NCBI GenBank assembly: GCA_024234575.1
Contig: JACKOB010000004.1
Location: 634,865-698,864 of the forward strand
Reading direction: 5' to 3'
Length of the DNA: 64,000 nucleotides
Source of the DNA: Hahellaceae bacterium
GTDB taxonomy: Bacteria > Pseudomonadota > Gammaproteobacteria > Pseudomonadales > Oleiphilaceae
A program made the translations under genes and the position numbers. The stretch's first letter is position 1; each line of letters begins with the position of its first letter. Under the pieces are notes generated by a model. That model ran no database searches, was not told the DNA's origin, and worked only from the letters and a program-made list of their open reading frames with translations. This document shows positions 27,776 to 38,488 of the stretch, in pieces.

Positions 27776-28135
27776 AGCATTTGGATTAGATTTAAGGCTG
27801 AGTGAGTGTTTACAAAAGTTGCAGGCAAAAAAAAGCAGTAATATGAAGCCGAACGTTATCATATTACCGCTGTTCAAGTAGGGCTTACTTAGGGAGGCCC
27901 TGATAGGAAAACACAAAACAAATAAAAGGTCTGAGTAAGGATTCGTTCGAGTCGTTAACTCATGTGACTATAGTAGCGATACGGGGGGCTTAGTTTAATC
28001 GTCCGAAAGGCGTAAAAAGGGCGTAAAATAATGTGAAATGAAATAATTTCAGTAAGTTAACAGCAGTTAATGTAAAGGCGTAATAAAATAACGGTTTTCT
28101 GGCAATATAAGTTTTCTGCGTTTTCTTTTTTAATA
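27776..28135. other. 360-bp intergenic region between dinG and the LuxR regulator
   Basis: This lies between two convergent genes. It is A/T-rich, with no convincing coding frame. A short inverted repeat AGGGC/GCCCT lies near 27885-27900 without a T-tract. I see no other signal. Confidence 0.45.
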
Positions 28136-30871
28136 TTACAGCAGTTCAAGCTTTCTGGATCTTGCAAGTGCTTCCGTTCGGCTTTTTACGTCCAGCTTGC
28201 CATAGATGTTGCGGATATGTGCTTTCACTGTTGCTGGTGCAAGGAAAAGTTTTGAAGCAATCTCTTTATTGGCCAGTCCAGAATCAATCAGTTTTAAAAC
28301 TTCTATCTCACGGCTACTGAGTGGTTCGGCCAGTGTTTCTTTGTTGCTATCTGGCGGCGTAATTTTACTTGCTGAACCGGTTTTTAACGGTGTTGATGTT
28401 GCACTGCTTTGGATGTTAAGGATACCCGCAACTTCTGTCATAAAGCGGCTGCCGATATTGGCGTTTAAACAGCTTTTCACAATTTCGCTGATAGGCCCAA
28501 TTTCATCGGCAAATAGAGCAATAAAACCATTTACGCTGGCTAACTGGAGGGCCTGTTCCATTATTTTAATACTTTGTGTTTTATCATCCGCACTGTGATG
28601 TGCCCATGAATTTAATATCAGCAGTTCAATGAGATTCTTGGTGTGATTATTCTCGCGAATGTCAGACTCTAAAGCAGTTAATCTCTGCAATGCCTCTGCG
28701 GGATTGTCTAAAACTAGAAGAATTCGCGCCAGGCTTAGCTCGTGTTGCTCACGATTTAACGGGTTTAAATAATGCTGTCCGACATTCTTGTTCTGTTCAT
28801 ACCATCGTTTGGCTGCCTCAATGTTACCCATTGCCAAATGACATTTTGCACGCACTGCCATTAGTACGGGGGGTTCAAAAACAACGCTGTTTTTCTTTTG
28901 TTCATAAACGTTGTGGGCATCTTCAAGGTAAGTCACCGCATCTGAGTACTCCCCTTTGCGCATAGCAAGTTGAGCCCTAACGTATTGAATAATGATATGT
29001 TGCCCAGGCTCTGTTCCATTTTCAAGGTGTTCGAGCAACGGTGCTAAATAGCTCCAGGCAATTGTCGGTTCATTTTTCTCGCGATAAACCTCGCATAGAG
29101 CGCTGTTTTGCCAGCAGGATATCATTCTGGGCTGGGTAGGATCATTTAAATAGCCGTCTAGCCAGGACTGCGTTGTAGAACAGTAGTCGATAGCTTTGGT
29201 CATATCGCCTTTATGAAACAGTATCCAGCAAAGCAAACCGGCACTGGATATGACTGCAGAAGGCTTCTTTTCATATTTACCATACTCGATTGCTGAAGAG
29301 AGTGCCCCATCGGCTCCAGCAAGATCGCCTTTGTTGAAGCAGTCAATTCCAATGCCATAGTATGTTACGGACTTCAATGGCATGTTCGAGTTATCAATAT
29401 CTTCGAGAACTTTTTGGGTAAGATTTTTAGCCCCCTCACTATCACTTTGTGCTCGGGCGAGATAACTTCTAATCAGAGAAAGTTCACTATGCAAGGCTAG
29501 AGCGCCATCTGCATCTGGATGAGAGTCAGCAACCCGTTTATCTAGTAAATCTTCTAAATGATTAAGCAGTGGAGGGATGAGGTCAATTCGACTGCTAAAG
29601 AAAAATCCCCATATTTTTAACATCTGTAAACGAGGGGCTTCCGTTATAAACTCTTCTGGCAACAACGCCATCCAGTCAAGCATCGGCAAATGAAAGCCTT
29701 CATGAATGAGGGTATTGCCGTGATGCTCAAGTACGCGTTTAAGCCATTTCCAATCTTTCAGTTGAATTAAGTGATCAACGGCTTCCTGGATATGGTTATG
29801 ATCTAGCAGCCAATCGGTTGCTCGTCGTTGAAAAGCGATGACTTTATTGGGCGTTTCGAGCTGTAGTTTGTGAAATAGAGATTCTCTAAACAAGTCGTGA
29901 AAGCGAAACCACTGGTGGTTAGTGTCAAGAGGAATAACAAACAAGTTAGAATGCTCTAGTTTTTCGAGTAACTCCTGAGAATCCTCCCGCTCAAGCACGT
30001 AATTACAGAGCGCACCGTTAAGTCTTAGTAAGCATGAAGAGGACAGTAAAAAGTTTGTAATATCCTCCGTCTGCTGGTTAAGTATTTCGGTGAGAACATA
30101 ATCGTTGATGAGTCTGTCGTGGCCGGAATAGGACGATAAAGGCTGATGAATGCCAGCGTGTGCATGGGACTCGTTTGAGATGGCGGCCAGCTGCATTGCC
30201 GCCACCCAGCCTTCTGTTTTTTCTCTGATCGCTTTGGCTTCCGACTGGCTGATATTCAAAGACATATAGTCGTTAAAAAACCTGAGACATTCCTCGTCTG
30301 AAAACGCTAAATCAGCAGCATAGATTTCATTCAGATAGTTCTTTACCCGCCAGCGAGAGAGGGGCAGCACCGGTTCTGTTCGGGATGTGATGGCAATATG
30401 TACCGTTGGCGGTAAGTAATCAATCAGATAGACAAAGTGCCGCATTATGTCAAAATCTGTAATGTGATGAAAATCATCAAGTACTAAAACTATTGGCGGA
30501 TTTTCAGCGGCGTAGAGGCTTAAATCATTTACTAAGGATGTGATTGCCCCTTCGAAATGTTCGAAATCAGACTGGCTAAGTAGTTTGTTTGCCTCTGCGC
30601 CAAGCTGGCTATCAATGCGAGTAAAAGCACCAATGACGTAAAGCCAGAACCTTCTTGGCTCGTTGTCCGAACCATCCAGTGCCAGCCAGGTAAAAGCTGA
30701 TTTGCTGACGTGTCGCCATTGACTTACCAGCGTGGTTTTCCCATATCCTGCTGGCGCAATGACCATCGTCAGGCGACGGCCAACACTTTTCTCTATTTGA
30801 GAAATGAGTCTTGGTCTTTCGATAGACTTGGGATTACTCGCAGGCGCGAAAAACTTTGTTTGTAATAGCAT
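28136..30871 (-). CDS. MalT-like LuxR-family transcriptional activator (LAL type)
   Basis: A 911-residue large ATP-binding LuxR regulator. The N-terminal NB-ARC-like ATPase has Walker A APAGYGKTTLVSQW (about 39-52) and Walker B VLVLDDFHHI. A winged-helix region and a long helical TPR-like sensor domain follow. The C-terminal LuxR helix-turn-helix carries LSSREIEVLKLIDSGLANKE and VKAHIRNIYGKLDVKSR. MalT-type proteins bind a small ligand through the sensor domain and oligomerise with ATP to activate transcription. The gene stands alone, with no obvious maltose or other target operon beside it, so the inducer and regulon are unknown. TauE lies upstream on the same strand behind a terminator-like hairpin. 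Confidence 0.88.
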   Translation of the reverse strand: MLLQTKFFAPASNPKSIERPRLISQIEKSVGRRLTMVIAPAGYGKTTLVSQWRHVSKSAFTWLALDGSDNEPRRFWLYVIGAFTRIDSQLGAEANKLLSQSDFEHFEGAITSLVNDLSLYAAENPPIVLVLDDFHHITDFDIMRHFVYLIDYLPPTVHIAITSRTEPVLPLSRWRVKNYLNEIYAADLAFSDEECLRFFNDYMSLNISQSEAKAIREKTEGWVAAMQLAAISNESHAHAGIHQPLSSYSGHDRLINDYVLTEILNQQTEDITNFLLSSSCLLRLNGALCNYVLEREDSQELLEKLEHSNLFVIPLDTNHQWFRFHDLFRESLFHKLQLETPNKVIAFQRRATDWLLDHNHIQEAVDHLIQLKDWKWLKRVLEHHGNTLIHEGFHLPMLDWMALLPEEFITEAPRLQMLKIWGFFFSSRIDLIPPLLNHLEDLLDKRVADSHPDADGALALHSELSLIRSYLARAQSDSEGAKNLTQKVLEDIDNSNMPLKSVTYYGIGIDCFNKGDLAGADGALSSAIEYGKYEKKPSAVISSAGLLCWILFHKGDMTKAIDYCSTTQSWLDGYLNDPTQPRMISCWQNSALCEVYREKNEPTIAWSYLAPLLEHLENGTEPGQHIIIQYVRAQLAMRKGEYSDAVTYLEDAHNVYEQKKNSVVFEPPVLMAVRAKCHLAMGNIEAAKRWYEQNKNVGQHYLNPLNREQHELSLARILLVLDNPAEALQRLTALESDIRENNHTKNLIELLILNSWAHHSADDKTQSIKIMEQALQLASVNGFIALFADEIGPISEIVKSCLNANIGSRFMTEVAGILNIQSSATSTPLKTGSASKITPPDSNKETLAEPLSSREIEVLKLIDSGLANKEIASKLFLAPATVKAHIRNIYGKLDVKSRTEALARSRKLELL

Positions 30872-30946
30872 AAGGGATAACTAGGCGGCGCTTTGTAAAA
30901 AGTAAACGTAAGTAGGAATTTTGTCGTATCGCCGCTCAAAGTCAAG

Positions 30947-30977
30947 AAAAAACGGGGCATTAGTGGGGATAAGCCCC
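30947..30977 (-). terminator. Putative terminator after the TauE gene (minus strand)
   Basis: On the minus strand GGGGC (30977-30973) pairs with GCCCC (30958-30954) and, after one G, six T follow (30952-30947). A competing GGGG/CCCC hairpin overlaps. It lies between the tauE stop and the regulator start. Confidence 0.5.
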
Positions 30978-31086
30978 CTAAATTCAAAAAGTTGGTCATG
31001 AAAACTAATGTGGATTATCGTCTAATGAGAAAAACAGCTAACAATTTATCCCGGTAAGTTTAGTGCCGTTCCAATTTAAGCTTGCA

Positions 31087-31869
31087 TTAAAAGAACGCAT
31101 ATTTAAGGCCGATAACAAAAAGAATACTTGCCAGCGCAGGTTGCATAACCTTCTCGGGTAAATGTTTAGCGAATTTCACGCCCAGCTGGATGGCAGGTAA
31201 AGAACCAATCAGTAAGCACCCCAATAATAGAAAGTCGACATTACCTAAAAACATATGGCCTGCGCCGGCCAGCAAGGTTAAAGGTACGGCATGGGCGATG
31301 TCAGTGCCGATTATTTTTACTGATTGTAGTGCAGGAAATAAAATCAACAGAATGGCTGCACCAAAAGCCCCTGCGCCTACCGAAGATAAGGTAACGCAGA
31401 AACCCAAAATTGCTCCCATTGATACTACGATAGCTGTGGTGTGTTGGTGAATAAAGGTTTGATCTTTAATTAAATTGGTCGACCAAAAGCCTCTTATTTT
31501 ACTTTTGAACAGCAATACCGCCGATGTCGCTATCAGCATCACGCCAAGGGTGCTTACCAATATGTGGTTGTAATCAGTCGGGTCAGTAAAAAAAGTTGCT
31601 AGCAGCCAGGTAGTTAATAAAGAAGCAGGTATCGAACCTGCCGCCAGCTTTGCAACGATATTCCACTCGATTGTTTGTTGCCGGTGGTGCGCAACCACAC
31701 CGCTGGCCTTGGTAATGGATGCGTAAAGTAAATCTGTACCTATGGCGATATGTGTTGGATAGCCGAACATCAGCAGTAGCGGAGTCATTAAAGAGCCACC
31801 ACCGACACCGGTAATGCCAACAGCCAGCCCAACACCGGCACCGGCCAAAATATATAGCAATATATCCAT
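31087..31869 (-). CDS. TauE/SafE-family membrane transporter
   Basis: A 260-residue polytopic membrane protein with about 7-8 hydrophobic segments. The N-terminal motif GVGLAVGITGVGGGSLMTPL and the central repeat SSVGAGAFGAAILL are the two glycine-rich TauE/SafE (DUF81) signatures. The family exports sulfite, sulfonates or related anions across the inner membrane. It is divergent from cysB across 147 bp, and cysH is next beyond, which supports a sulfur-related substrate regulated by CysB. The substrate is not proven. Confidence 0.87.
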   Translation of the reverse strand: MDILLYILAGAGVGLAVGITGVGGGSLMTPLLLMFGYPTHIAIGTDLLYASITKASGVVAHHRQQTIEWNIVAKLAAGSIPASLLTTWLLATFFTDPTDYNHILVSTLGVMLIATSAVLLFKSKIRGFWSTNLIKDQTFIHQHTTAIVVSMGAILGFCVTLSSVGAGAFGAAILLILFPALQSVKIIGTDIAHAVPLTLLAGAGHMFLGNVDFLLLGCLLIGSLPAIQLGVKFAKHLPEKVMQPALASILFVIGLKYAFF

Positions 31870-32001
31870 TAAATTGGTCTAAGCTTAGGAAACAAGAAAA
31901 AATTACATAACGGTCTTGTAATGCAGTCTTGCCAATTTAGCCTGTTTGGGCTATTTCTAAAAAGAATATTTATTTATATTTTTATAACTTTTGGTGTCTA
32001 A

Positions 32002-32991
<990 letters not shown>

Positions 32992-33007
32992 GGGTTGAAG
33001 CTAAGTA

Positions 33008-33026
33008 GAGGCTGAAGCTCAGCCTC
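33008..33026. terminator. Hairpin between convergent cysB and cysH
   Basis: A perfect 8-bp stem GAGGCTGA/TCAGCCTC with a 3-nt loop lies in the intergenic space between the two gene ends. A T-rich stretch follows 15 nt later on the plus strand, so termination is possible but not classical. Confidence 0.4.
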
Positions 33027-33093
33027 AGCCCCTGGTTAGACTTATTTTTACTGGTTAACCTGCTGGGGCAGAAACATCTACCAACTGGTTTGG

Positions 33094-33810
33094 TTAATTC
33101 TTGTGTAAGCCACATTCTTTTTGCGTGGCTTCCTCCCACCACCATCTTCCTTCTCGCTCATGCTGCCCTGGTAATACCGGGCGGGTGCAGGGTTCGCAGC
33201 CAATACTGATAAAACCTCGTTCATGCAGCTCATTGTAAGGCGCTTCAGCCATTCTCAAATAATCCCAAACTTCCTTGGAAGTCCAATTGGCCAGTGGATT
33301 AAATTTAACCAGTGGCTGACGGTTTGCAGAATTACCTTCATCCACTTGCACCACAGGTACGCTTGATCGTGTTCCGGGGCTTTGGTCTTTACGCTGCCCG
33401 GTTATCCAGGCATCCAGGGTGGCGAGTTTTCCTTTCAATGGTCTCACTTTTCTAATTTGACAGCATTCAGTGTGGCCATCGTCATAAAAACTAAAAAGGC
33501 CTTTTTCTTGGACGAATGCCTGTAGCTCTGGTGCATCTGGCGACAATATTTCAATCTGCAGGCCGTAATGTTTACGAACCTTTTCGATAAACCGGTAGGT
33601 TTCTGGGTGTAGGCGGCCGGTATCAAGGCTAAAGATTTTTACGTTTGGATTAAGCTTGTGCGCCAGCTCAATCAATGCAACATCTTCGGCGCCACTAAAA
33701 GAGATGGCGATATTCTCGAAAGACGAAAAAGCCAGCTTTAGTATTTCTCTGGGAGATTTCTGACTGTACTCAAGATTAAGTTCAACGATGTTTTCAACAA
33801 AATTGGTCAT
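33094..33810 (-). CDS. cysH: Assimilatory APS/PAPS reductase CysH, iron-sulfur type
   Basis: A 238-residue member of the CysH family. The PP-loop [13 protein letters not shown] is at about 37-49, and the C-terminal catalytic motif ECGLH contains Cys233. It also has Cys116-Cys117 ([12 protein letters not shown]) and Cys205-x-x-Cys208 (GCEPCTRP). This pair set binds a 4Fe-4S cluster and marks the adenylylsulfate (APS) reductases found in Pseudomonas and plants, as opposed to the cluster-free E. coli PAPS reductase. It reduces activated sulfate to sulfite. CysB next door is the likely activator. Confidence 0.93.
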   Translation of the reverse strand: MTNFVENIVELNLEYSQKSPREILKLAFSSFENIAISFSGAEDVALIELAHKLNPNVKIFSLDTGRLHPETYRFIEKVRKHYGLQIEILSPDAPELQAFVQEKGLFSFYDDGHTECCQIRKVRPLKGKLATLDAWITGQRKDQSPGTRSSVPVVQVDEGNSANRQPLVKFNPLANWTSKEVWDYLRMAEAPYNELHERGFISIGCEPCTRPVLPGQHEREGRWWWEEATQKECGLHKN

Positions 33811-34073
33811 AACGTGCCTGAATGTTTTAGGTGTGGATAATTGGGCGAAAAGATAACATGCGTTTTATATTCTCATAAAGAATAAGTCAGCATAAATATA
33901 TAATGTTTTTTCTAATCATCGTATCAGCAATCGAAAGGCTCGCGTCATAATCTCGCAAAACGAGGGTGAAACCGTTGCTTGCATCAGGCATAATTTCGTC
34001 GAATTTCAATTGCTCGTGATTGGATTGATGTAGAAAACGAGTATTCAGCAAACTAAAGCATAGGATAATAATT

Positions 34074-34688
34074 GTGGAATTGGCGTGTTTAGACTTGGAA
34101 GGGGTATTGATTCCCGAAATTTGGATAGCGTTCGCAGAAAAAACCGGCATCGAAGAGCTTAAAGCCACGACACGTGATATTCCTGATTATGACGTACTCA
34201 TGAAACAGCGTTTGGCGATTCTTGATCAGCATGGATACGGTTTGCCAGCCATTCAGGAGGTTATCGGCACACTGAGCCCATTGGAGGGGGCGAAAGAGTT
34301 TTTAGATTGGCTGCGTTTGCGCTTTCAGGTTGTTATCTTATCTGACACATTTTATGAATTTGCGATGCCTTTAATGGAGAAGCTGGGCTTTCCGGCATTG
34401 CTTTGTCATAAACTCGAAGTAAATGAAGAGGGTAGAATTACCAATTACCTTTTGCGCCAACGTGATCCCAAGCGTCAATCAGTGCGGGCATTTCAGTTGC
34501 TAAATTACCGTGTTATTGCGGCCGGTGACTCTTATAACGATACCACGATGTTAGGGCAGGCCGAGAAGGGTATTCTATTTCACGCGCCGCAAAATGTGAT
34601 AAATGAGTTTCCTCAGTTTCCTGCGGTACATACGTTTGAAGAATTGAAAAAGGAATTTTTGAAAGCTAGTACGAGAGTTAGCGAGTAA
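34074..34688 (+). CDS. thrH: ThrH, phosphoserine phosphatase/homoserine phosphotransferase
   Basis: A 204-residue HAD-superfamily enzyme, the size of Pseudomonas ThrH. HAD motif I is ACLDLEGVLIPEIW with nucleophile Asp7, motif II includes VVILSDTFYEF, and the acidic motif is AAGDSYNDTTML. ThrH dephosphorylates phosphoserine and can transfer the phosphate to homoserine. The GTG start at 34074 follows AGGA at the right distance. It converges with pabB. The serine link to cysteine synthesis fits the neighbouring cys genes but may be chance. Confidence 0.92.
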   Translation: MELACLDLEGVLIPEIWIAFAEKTGIEELKATTRDIPDYDVLMKQRLAILDQHGYGLPAIQEVIGTLSPLEGAKEFLDWLRLRFQVVILSDTFYEFAMPLMEKLGFPALLCHKLEVNEEGRITNYLLRQRDPKRQSVRAFQLLNYRVIAAGDSYNDTTMLGQAEKGILFHAPQNVINEFPQFPAVHTFEELKKEFLKASTRVSE

Positions 34689-34723
34689 CTTGCAATATTA
34701 AAGCAGGTAACTAACATCTCCAG

Positions 34724-34771
34724 AGCCGAGGCGATAAGAGATTGTCACCAATGGTATTGAATGCCTCGGCT
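34724..34771. repeat. Inverted repeat at the convergent thrH/pabB ends
   Basis: AGCCGAGGC (34724-34732) is perfectly complementary to GCCTCGGCT (34763-34771), with a 30-nt loop; the 3' arm touches the pabB stop codon. No T-tract is present. It may act as a weak or Rho-linked end signal. Confidence 0.4.
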
Positions 34772-36044
34772 ACGCTTTAAAGAATTTTTCTTCCAGGCTA
34801 TCCATAAACATCTTAACTTTTGTTATCGATTCTTCGTACTCTGCATCTGGGTCTGAATCCGCAACGATACCTCCTCCACCGTGACAGTAAATTTTCTCGC
34901 CCGCGGTGTAGAGGGTTCGAATCGCAATGTTAGAAAGCAATTTATTCTCTGCTGAACAGTAAAACAAAGAGCCACAATATGGGCCACGGGGATAGGGCTC
35001 TAAATCTTGTATGATTTCCATGGCTTTAATTTTCGGCGCTCCCGTTACAGACCCACCAGGAAAACAAGATAAGAGCGCGTCCATTGGCTTAATGTTATCT
35101 TTTAAAATACCCGTCACCGTGGACACGAGCTGATGCACATTGGTGAACGATTCAATATCAAATAACTTAGCGGTATCTACTGTGCCAGTATGGCAAACGC
35201 GACCGAGATCATTTCGTAACAAGTCTACGATCATTACGTTCTCTGCTTGATCCTTTTCGCTTGTGGACAACTCTTTTTTTAATGCGTCATCGGCGGCGAC
35301 AGTTGTGCCCCGTGGTCTGGTGCCTTTAATAGGTTTGGTAAAAACAGTGCCATCTTCGACAGACAAAAACAGTTCGGGAGAGAAACATAAAATGCTATCT
35401 GATCCTAACTGAAGATATGCACAGTAACTGGCATCCGTTTTTTCACAGAGATGTTTATATGCTAGCCAGGTGTCACCACAAAATGTGCTTTCAAATCTTT
35501 GTGTATAGTTAATTTGATAACAATCCCCTTGATTAATATGTCTTGATATTTCGTTGACATGATCAAGGTAATTGCTTCGAGATGTGTTGGCGGCAAACTT
35601 TGATTTTAGAGAAAACGATGTGTTGCCTGGCGGGTTATCCATTAGCTGCATTATCTGTTGCACAAAATTTTGTGAGCAGCATTGGCTAAACAGAATAGTA
35701 GGTTGAGGTTGGTTTTTCTCAAAAACAACATGCCATGCGTAGTGACCAATAAATCCCTGCTCCGCATCCGGTAAAGCTGCTTTTATCCCTTGTGCCAAAT
35801 AACCATATTCATAATTGATGACCCCCGCTATTAACTCTGCATTGTCACGAGGTTGTTGATGGCCTAATAGATTGCAAACTTGTATTTCTGCCGTTGGCAA
35901 AGCAGTAAAACAAAAAGGCGCTTGTACGTCATTTTTGGTATTGCCGAAATAAATAAACCCTCGTGAGGTGGCTAAATTATCTGCCAGATTTCGAGCCTGA
36001 GTAAAAGTGATAGCGTGTTTACGATATAAAACAGATGCGGGCAT
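34770..36044 (-). CDS. pabB: Aminodeoxychorismate synthase component I (PabB)
   Basis: A 424-residue chorismate-utilising enzyme. The catalytic segment reads PIKGTRPRG (about 239-247). Lys in PIKGT is the PabB nucleophile, whereas TrpE has PIAGT, so this is PabB rather than anthranilate synthase. Other family motifs are QINYTQRF, VDLLRNDLGRV, FPGGSVTGAPKIKAMEII and GGGIVADSDPDAEYEE. It makes aminodeoxychorismate for folate, using ammonia from a PabA/TrpG subunit encoded elsewhere. It is slightly shorter than E. coli PabB at the N-terminus. It is probably monocistronic. Confidence 0.92.
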   Translation of the reverse strand: MPASVLYRKHAITFTQARNLADNLATSRGFIYFGNTKNDVQAPFCFTALPTAEIQVCNLLGHQQPRDNAELIAGVINYEYGYLAQGIKAALPDAEQGFIGHYAWHVVFEKNQPQPTILFSQCCSQNFVQQIMQLMDNPPGNTSFSLKSKFAANTSRSNYLDHVNEISRHINQGDCYQINYTQRFESTFCGDTWLAYKHLCEKTDASYCAYLQLGSDSILCFSPELFLSVEDGTVFTKPIKGTRPRGTTVAADDALKKELSTSEKDQAENVMIVDLLRNDLGRVCHTGTVDTAKLFDIESFTNVHQLVSTVTGILKDNIKPMDALLSCFPGGSVTGAPKIKAMEIIQDLEPYPRGPYCGSLFYCSAENKLLSNIAIRTLYTAGEKIYCHGGGGIVADSDPDAEYEESITKVKMFMDSLEEKFFKA

Positions 36045-36218
36045 GAATTAATCTTATCCTTAAAAAAGCCTCGGTATTTTACATGACGCTAAAGCTATTC
36101 CCTAAAATAAATGCCACACATAATCGTATTACTATCCTTTAATTTCCTGTGCGTTGGACTTCATTGTAATATAGCGGCACTTAATTTAAGTCACTACTAA
36201 TAAGAAGAGAGAGTAACT

Positions 36219-36785
36219 ATGAACAAAAATCGTGTATTGCAAAAGCAAAATGTAGTTAGCGCTATGGCCTTTGTTGTTTGTGCCTTTATGGGGCTGGCAA
36301 CAACATCTCATTCTGTATTTGCCGCAGAAAAAGCAAACACCAAAGAAGAGCAAACTAACATTGATTACATGTTTGCCAGTATTGCTCAAAAAGTCGCGTT
36401 GCTACTTAAAGAGAACCCCAAGTTTTTGCCTTTTGGTGCGGGAATGGATGCAACGGGTAAGGTGCAGTATATCTGGTTAGATAAAAAACAGCCGTACACT
36501 CCTGAGGGGGCTATGTTGCTGGTAAGAAACGCATTGATAGGAAATGCCGAGGCCGGAAGGTTGATCGGGGTGTCGACTATTTACCGCTATGGTCGTGAAG
36601 ATGCTTCAGGCAAAATAAAAGAGCAAGTCAATATAGAGCTTGAGTACGCAAATGGTTATGCCGTTGTACGAGCCGTCGAAATTGTAGATAAAAATGGTGA
36701 GCTAACCGTAGGCAAAGCCGGGCAGCAGCCCATGCAGGCGAAAATATTTACGCCAAGTGTTGTCGAAGCGCTGCAAAAGAAGTGA
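36219..36785 (+). CDS. Exported protein of unknown function upstream of FilA-like gene
   Basis: A 188-residue protein with a signal peptide (VVSAMAFVVCAFMGLATT, cleavage near VFAA-EK). The mature part has a helical stretch (IDYMFASIAQKVALLLKENP) and a mixed alpha/beta region with YEIELEYANG-like strands (INIELEYANGYAVVRAVEIV reads as two strands). I do not recognise it. A purine-rich site (AGAGAGAG) precedes the ATG. It lies upstream of and co-directional with the first FilA-like gene but is separated from it by about 200 bp, so it may have its own promoter. Confidence 0.65.
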   Translation: MNKNRVLQKQNVVSAMAFVVCAFMGLATTSHSVFAAEKANTKEEQTNIDYMFASIAQKVALLLKENPKFLPFGAGMDATGKVQYIWLDKKQPYTPEGAMLLVRNALIGNAEAGRLIGVSTIYRYGREDASGKIKEQVNIELEYANGYAVVRAVEIVDKNGELTVGKAGQQPMQAKIFTPSVVEALQKK

Positions 36786-36986
36786 TTTATTGGCCTTATT
36801 GAGGGGTTTTGTGTGAAAGGGTTAACGTTTATTTCGAAATGTAGCCAAGGGTGAATAAATTGTGAACCTTGTCTCGGAATTAAAACGCAAGATACCTAGA
36901 ATGATCATCAGCCGGGAAGAAAAACAAAACTCGGTAAACAAGACAAAACAAACTAAAAAAACAAAAGTTCTTTAAGGAGAATGAAT

Positions 36987-38048
36987 ATGAAAGGCCTGAA
37001 TAAAATCGCATTAGTTGCTGCAATCGCAGCTGCATCTACCGCTCAAGCTGAGTTGGTAGCAATGGATGACGCAGCAATGGGCGTTACTACTGGTCAAGCT
37101 GGTTTGACAATCGACATCAACGCAGTGAACATCGATATCGGTGAAATCCAGTACAAAGATAAAGGTTCTATCTTCATCAACCAGATGAAATTAGGCGGTG
37201 CTGGCCTGGTTGAGTTTGCTGCGTTCAACGCTAAAACTGGTGGTGATATGACTGCTTTCTTGGGGTCAGGTCTTCGGAATCACAACTTTGCTCTTGACAA
37301 CCTGTCTATCAAAATCGATGTAGCTGGTGCAGACAACTCAGACATCTCTTGGGGTCTGAACAAGGTTTCTAACGCTGCAGTATTGGCTACTATCGACGGT
37401 AACTATGTAGATGCAACTGGCGCAACTGTTGCTGTTACTGGTTCTAACCTGGGTGACTACTCTGACGCAATGACTGTTGATCCACTAATCAACGACGGTG
37501 ACTTGGTTATCGGTTTGGATGCACAAGATCAAGCTACTGCAGTTGACTTTGGTATGATCATCGGTCAGGTAGCGTTGGGCGAGCAAGCTGAAGGCGTTCA
37601 AGCTGACGGTTCTTACGGTGCACGTTCTACTGGTACTGTGTTGATGGCTAGGACTGCTCTGGGTGGTGGTATTGGGCCAGTTGATATCGTAATCGACGGC
37701 AACAACGGCGGCATGAACATCAATGCTTACTTCAAACTGAAAGGCTCTATCGAGATGCCATTCATGGCTACCAAGTTCGGTTTCGCATTGCATAACAAGC
37801 GTGGTGCTGACCGTTTAGTTGCTGAAGTTCTTACTGATACTAGCGCAACTTACGAGTTGAGCGGAGCTCACTTCCAAGGTTTGGTTGAAGCTGATGCTGA
37901 CACCGCGAAAGGTCTGCACTTCGTAGTTCAGGACTTCTCTGGTGACATGGATATCACTGGTATCAAATTCGGTTCTGCTCCTTCAATCGGTGACCTGTAC
38001 ATCACTGATCTGAAAGTAACTGCAGACATGAACATCTACGGTCACTAA
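36987..38048 (+). CDS. FilA/DUF6160-like exported protein 1
   Basis: A 353-residue secreted protein with a signal peptide cleaving near TAQA-EL. The mature N-terminus has the family motif MDDAAMGVTTGQAGLTIDI, then IDIGEIQYKDKGSIFINQM. The protein is rich in short beta strands and ends SIGDLYITDLKVTAD...NIYGH. This pattern matches the DUF6160 proteins annotated as putative pilus-system FilA in Acinetobacter; a filament or surface role is inferred, not shown. ATG 36987 is chosen over 36981 because AAGGAG (36974-36979) is then 7 nt away. Codons are strongly biased (GGT, GCT, CTG, ATC, AAC), suggesting high expression. The leader is A-rich and a strong terminator follows. Confidence 0.78.
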   Translation: MKGLNKIALVAAIAAASTAQAELVAMDDAAMGVTTGQAGLTIDINAVNIDIGEIQYKDKGSIFINQMKLGGAGLVEFAAFNAKTGGDMTAFLGSGLRNHNFALDNLSIKIDVAGADNSDISWGLNKVSNAAVLATIDGNYVDATGATVAVTGSNLGDYSDAMTVDPLINDGDLVIGLDAQDQATAVDFGMIIGQVALGEQAEGVQADGSYGARSTGTVLMARTALGGGIGPVDIVIDGNNGGMNINAYFKLKGSIEMPFMATKFGFALHNKRGADRLVAEVLTDTSATYELSGAHFQGLVEADADTAKGLHFVVQDFSGDMDITGIKFGSAPSIGDLYITDLKVTADMNIYGH

Positions 38049-38075
38049 GAACGTAAAAACGAGCAGTTAGCGTTG

Positions 38076-38101
38076 AAAAGCCACCTTCGGGTGGCTTTTT
38101 T
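38076..38101 (+). terminator. Rho-independent terminator of FilA-like gene 1
   Basis: A perfect stem AAAAGCCACC/GGTGGCTTTT with a TTCG tetraloop runs into six T. Confidence 0.93.
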
Positions 38102-38488
38102 CGTTATAAGGATTTGCTTTTACAATCTGGGGTTTCAATTGTTCAGGGTTGCCAGGGCGATTGCTTTCGAGATTTTATAACACAATAAAGTAAGCGTTAG
38201 ACTTTCCTTTCTCATGGTTGTTCGCAAAAAATAATTTCTTATATTTTCTTCCGCAATATTTGCCCAATATATTAATACCCCTACATGCAGTTACCAGTTC
38301 GTTGCAATCATAAAAAGATTAGAAAATATGATTGGTATAATTGCGAGCACAGATAAATCACAAATTTTTGAATCAATTATATTTTAAGTGAGCATGTGTT
38401 TTGTTTTGTTAAATTGAGATGTAATTCCTAAATAAAAATGACCTCTGTGTTAAGTTATGTAAGCCTATAATAATAATGGAGACACAAA
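38102..38488. other. A/T-rich region between the two FilA-like genes
   Basis: These 387 bp are strongly A/T-rich and have no credible frame. A TATAAT lies about 20 bp before the second gene. I see no other clear signal. The region separates the two paralogues into independent transcription units, as a terminator precedes it. Confidence 0.45.

Noticed and set aside
38300..38345. TTGG-TATAATTGC resembling a sigma-54 promoter
   Set aside because: The distance between GG and GC is 7 bases instead of 10.
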